Assembly (NCBI GenBank): GCA_022729735.1
Contig: DZAY01000003.1
Location: 1-64,000 of the forward strand
DNA length: 64,000 bases
DNA from: Helicobacter cetorum
Lineage (GTDB): Bacteria; Campylobacterota; Campylobacteria; Campylobacterales; DZAY01
Direction: 5' to 3'
A program made the translations under genes and the position numbers. The number at the start of each line of letters is the position of its first letter. Position 1 is the first letter of the stretch. The notes under the pieces were generated by a model. That model searched no databases and was not told where the DNA came from. It worked only from the letters and a program-made list of their open reading frames with translations. Below are positions 62,940-64,000 of the stretch, one piece after another.

Positions 62940-64000
62940 CTCTTACCTCTCGATTATGAGTTAGAGCATATTCAAGTTGTTCATTATCTCGCTCTTTTAC
63001 TACTATCAAACCATTTTTCTGATTTCTATAAAATTCAAGATAAATTCCCTCATCACTCTCATTTACTTTATTAAATGCTTCTATACACTCTTTTGAGTGA
63101 GTAGTAGCAAAAATTTGACAATTTGCCATTTTTGAAGCTTCAAAGATAATTTTCCAAAGTTTTTCATAATTTGTATAATGTATTCCATTTTCTATTTCAT
63201 CAATAAATAAATAACCATCTTTACTTGCCCAAATTGCACATAAAATAGCGATGTACCTATTAATTCCTTCACCAAAAGAAGATAATAAAACTAATTGTTC
63301 TCTATTTTGTAATCGTAATTTAAAAACAGTTCCACCTTGTATAGGTATAGCTTTTAATAAAATAATATTTTCATCAAATTGCTTAAGAGACTCATTTAAA
63401 TATTCTTCTTTATTTAAATTACTTAAACTGCCATAATACACAGCTAATGATATATCATCTGCAATACATGATGATATAAAATTTACATTATTTGCAATAT
63501 ATTTAATATCTTGTTGAACTGAAAAAATTTTGCTTCTAAACTGTGAAATAGGAATACTTAATTTATCAGAATTAGAAAAGCTTATTTCTACTTCTGAATC
63601 AAGTGTCATTTTATTTATATTTGGATTTTGGAAAAAATCTTGCATTTGTGAATTTTTATTAAAATCAGGTTTATTTACAAGTTCACTAGCATCAATAAAT
63701 TTAAGATTTAAGTTAAAAGCTCCACTATATAAACTTATATCTGATTTTAGTTCATTAAAAAAATCTAACTCAATAAATTGTTGAGGCTGATTTGGATTAT
63801 TCTTTCTATCTTGTCTTCTTCTTGTTATATTAGATACTATTATTAAAACCCCAAATGCAGTTCTTGGTTTCAATAACATCTCCAACCCTTCAAGAAATGA
63901 AGTTTTACCAATATTATTTTTACCACCAATTAAATTAACTCTTTTTAAATTTTTAACTTTTAAATCTTGAAAGCATTTAAAATTTTTAAACTCAACATCT
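62932..64000 (-). CDS. AAA/ABC-type ATPase (OLD-like), cut by the window end
   Basis: The ORF track begins at 63885, but the frame stays open to the window edge and upstream codons encode the Walker A loop GGKNNIGKTSFLEGLE, so the real start lies beyond 64000. Visible parts are a Q-loop region, the signature-like LSSFGEGINRYIAIL, Walker B GYLFIDEIENG and the His switch TTHSKE, as in AAA_15/AAA_21 ATPases of the OLD/RecF group. It leads a minus-strand operon with a TOPRIM protein. Two unknown genes follow. Candidate sensor or motor of a defence system. Confidence 0.8.
   Translation of the reverse strand, partial: DVEFKNFKCFQDLKVKNLKRVNLIGGKNNIGKTSFLEGLEMLLKPRTAFGVLIIVSNITRRRQDRKNNPNQPQQFIELDFFNELKSDISLYSGAFNLNLKFIDASELVNKPDFNKNSQMQDFFQNPNINKMTLDSEVEISFSNSDKLSIPISQFRSKIFSVQQDIKYIANNVNFISSCIADDISLAVYYGSLSNLNKEEYLNESLKQFDENIILLKAIPIQGGTVFKLRLQNREQLVLLSSFGEGINRYIAILCAIWASKDGYLFIDEIENGIHYTNYEKLWKIIFEASKMANCQIFATTHSKECIEAFNKVNESDEGIYLEFYRNQKNGLIVVKERDNEQLEYALTHNREVRGE

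Noticed and set aside
1-64000. Most minus-strand and other-frame entries of the ORF track (for example 5792-5983, 20876-21301, 36718-37269, 52782-53213)
   Set aside because: They overlap strongly supported genes in another frame, show no family motif and have low-complexity composition expected from AT-rich shadow frames.

Overview
The window is strongly AT-rich, gene-dense bacterial chromosome that most probably comes from a member of Campylobacterota (the former Epsilonproteobacteria). The best evidence is gene content and order. A complex I cluster has the short NuoE-like and atypical NuoF-like subunits of this group and is followed directly by a pflA-type flagellar-motor TPR gene, as in Campylobacter. 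Other marks are a desulforubrerythrin with desulforedoxin, diiron and rubredoxin parts, a waaC-htrB-glycosyltransferase lipooligosaccharide block, and frequent TTG and GTG starts. A free-living relative of Sulfurimonas or Arcobacter fits, but the genus cannot be fixed by eye. No rRNA, tRNA, insertion sequence or CRISPR array was seen, and no gap between genes exceeds about 210 bases.

Layout. Positions 1-2090 are accessory: a 5'-truncated coiled-coil membrane protein, a Fic-family protein whose motif lacks the catalytic His, and a decayed antitoxin-like remnant. Positions 2218-10885 form one tight plus-strand run: pseudouridine synthase, chemoreceptor, a two-subunit succinate dehydrogenase/fumarate reductase-like enzyme, a FlgO-like protein, YajQ, a membrane glycosyltransferase and two pseudopilin-like genes. 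At 11043-18702 lie a CNNM/CBS transporter behind a structured leader, a minus-strand nadA-M23 peptidase pair, plsY-folB, a two-component system, a ferredoxin and ppx/gppA. At 18706-20456 a methyltransferase and a PD-(D/E)XK nuclease form a probable type II restriction-modification pair. At 20460-26128 are lipooligosaccharide genes (waaC, lpxL/htrB, glycosyltransferase), a lipoprotein, nfo and an AAA ATPase.

Positions 26261-43474 hold a 15-gene complex I cluster: nuoA-B-C-D, a nuoE-like gene, a NuoF-like/GltD-like fusion, two tandem nuoG genes and nuoH-N, followed by pflA. The NADH-oxidising NuoE and NuoF subunits are missing in their usual form, so the electron donor may differ from ordinary complex I.

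At 45881-49278 the minus strand carries a ferritin-like gene and desulforubrerythrin behind a near-perfect 7-1-7 Fur/PerR-type palindrome, then an orphan hypF. At 49344-58213 are a response regulator-kinase fusion, an RCK/TrkA-like protein, a STAS-like/PAS/chemoreceptor module with a zinc-binding CZB tail, an iron-dependent alcohol dehydrogenase, the KtrA-KtrB potassium uptake pair and an unknown gene. At 58299-61385 a module of EF-hand protein, Spy/CpxP-like protein, response regulator and histidine kinase sits behind PhoB/OmpR-like 11-base repeats. The right edge (61392-64000, minus) is a four-gene operon led by an AAA ATPase cut by the window end and a TOPRIM protein. This resembles the ATPase plus TOPRIM anti-phage systems and is the best candidate here for an unusual defence system.
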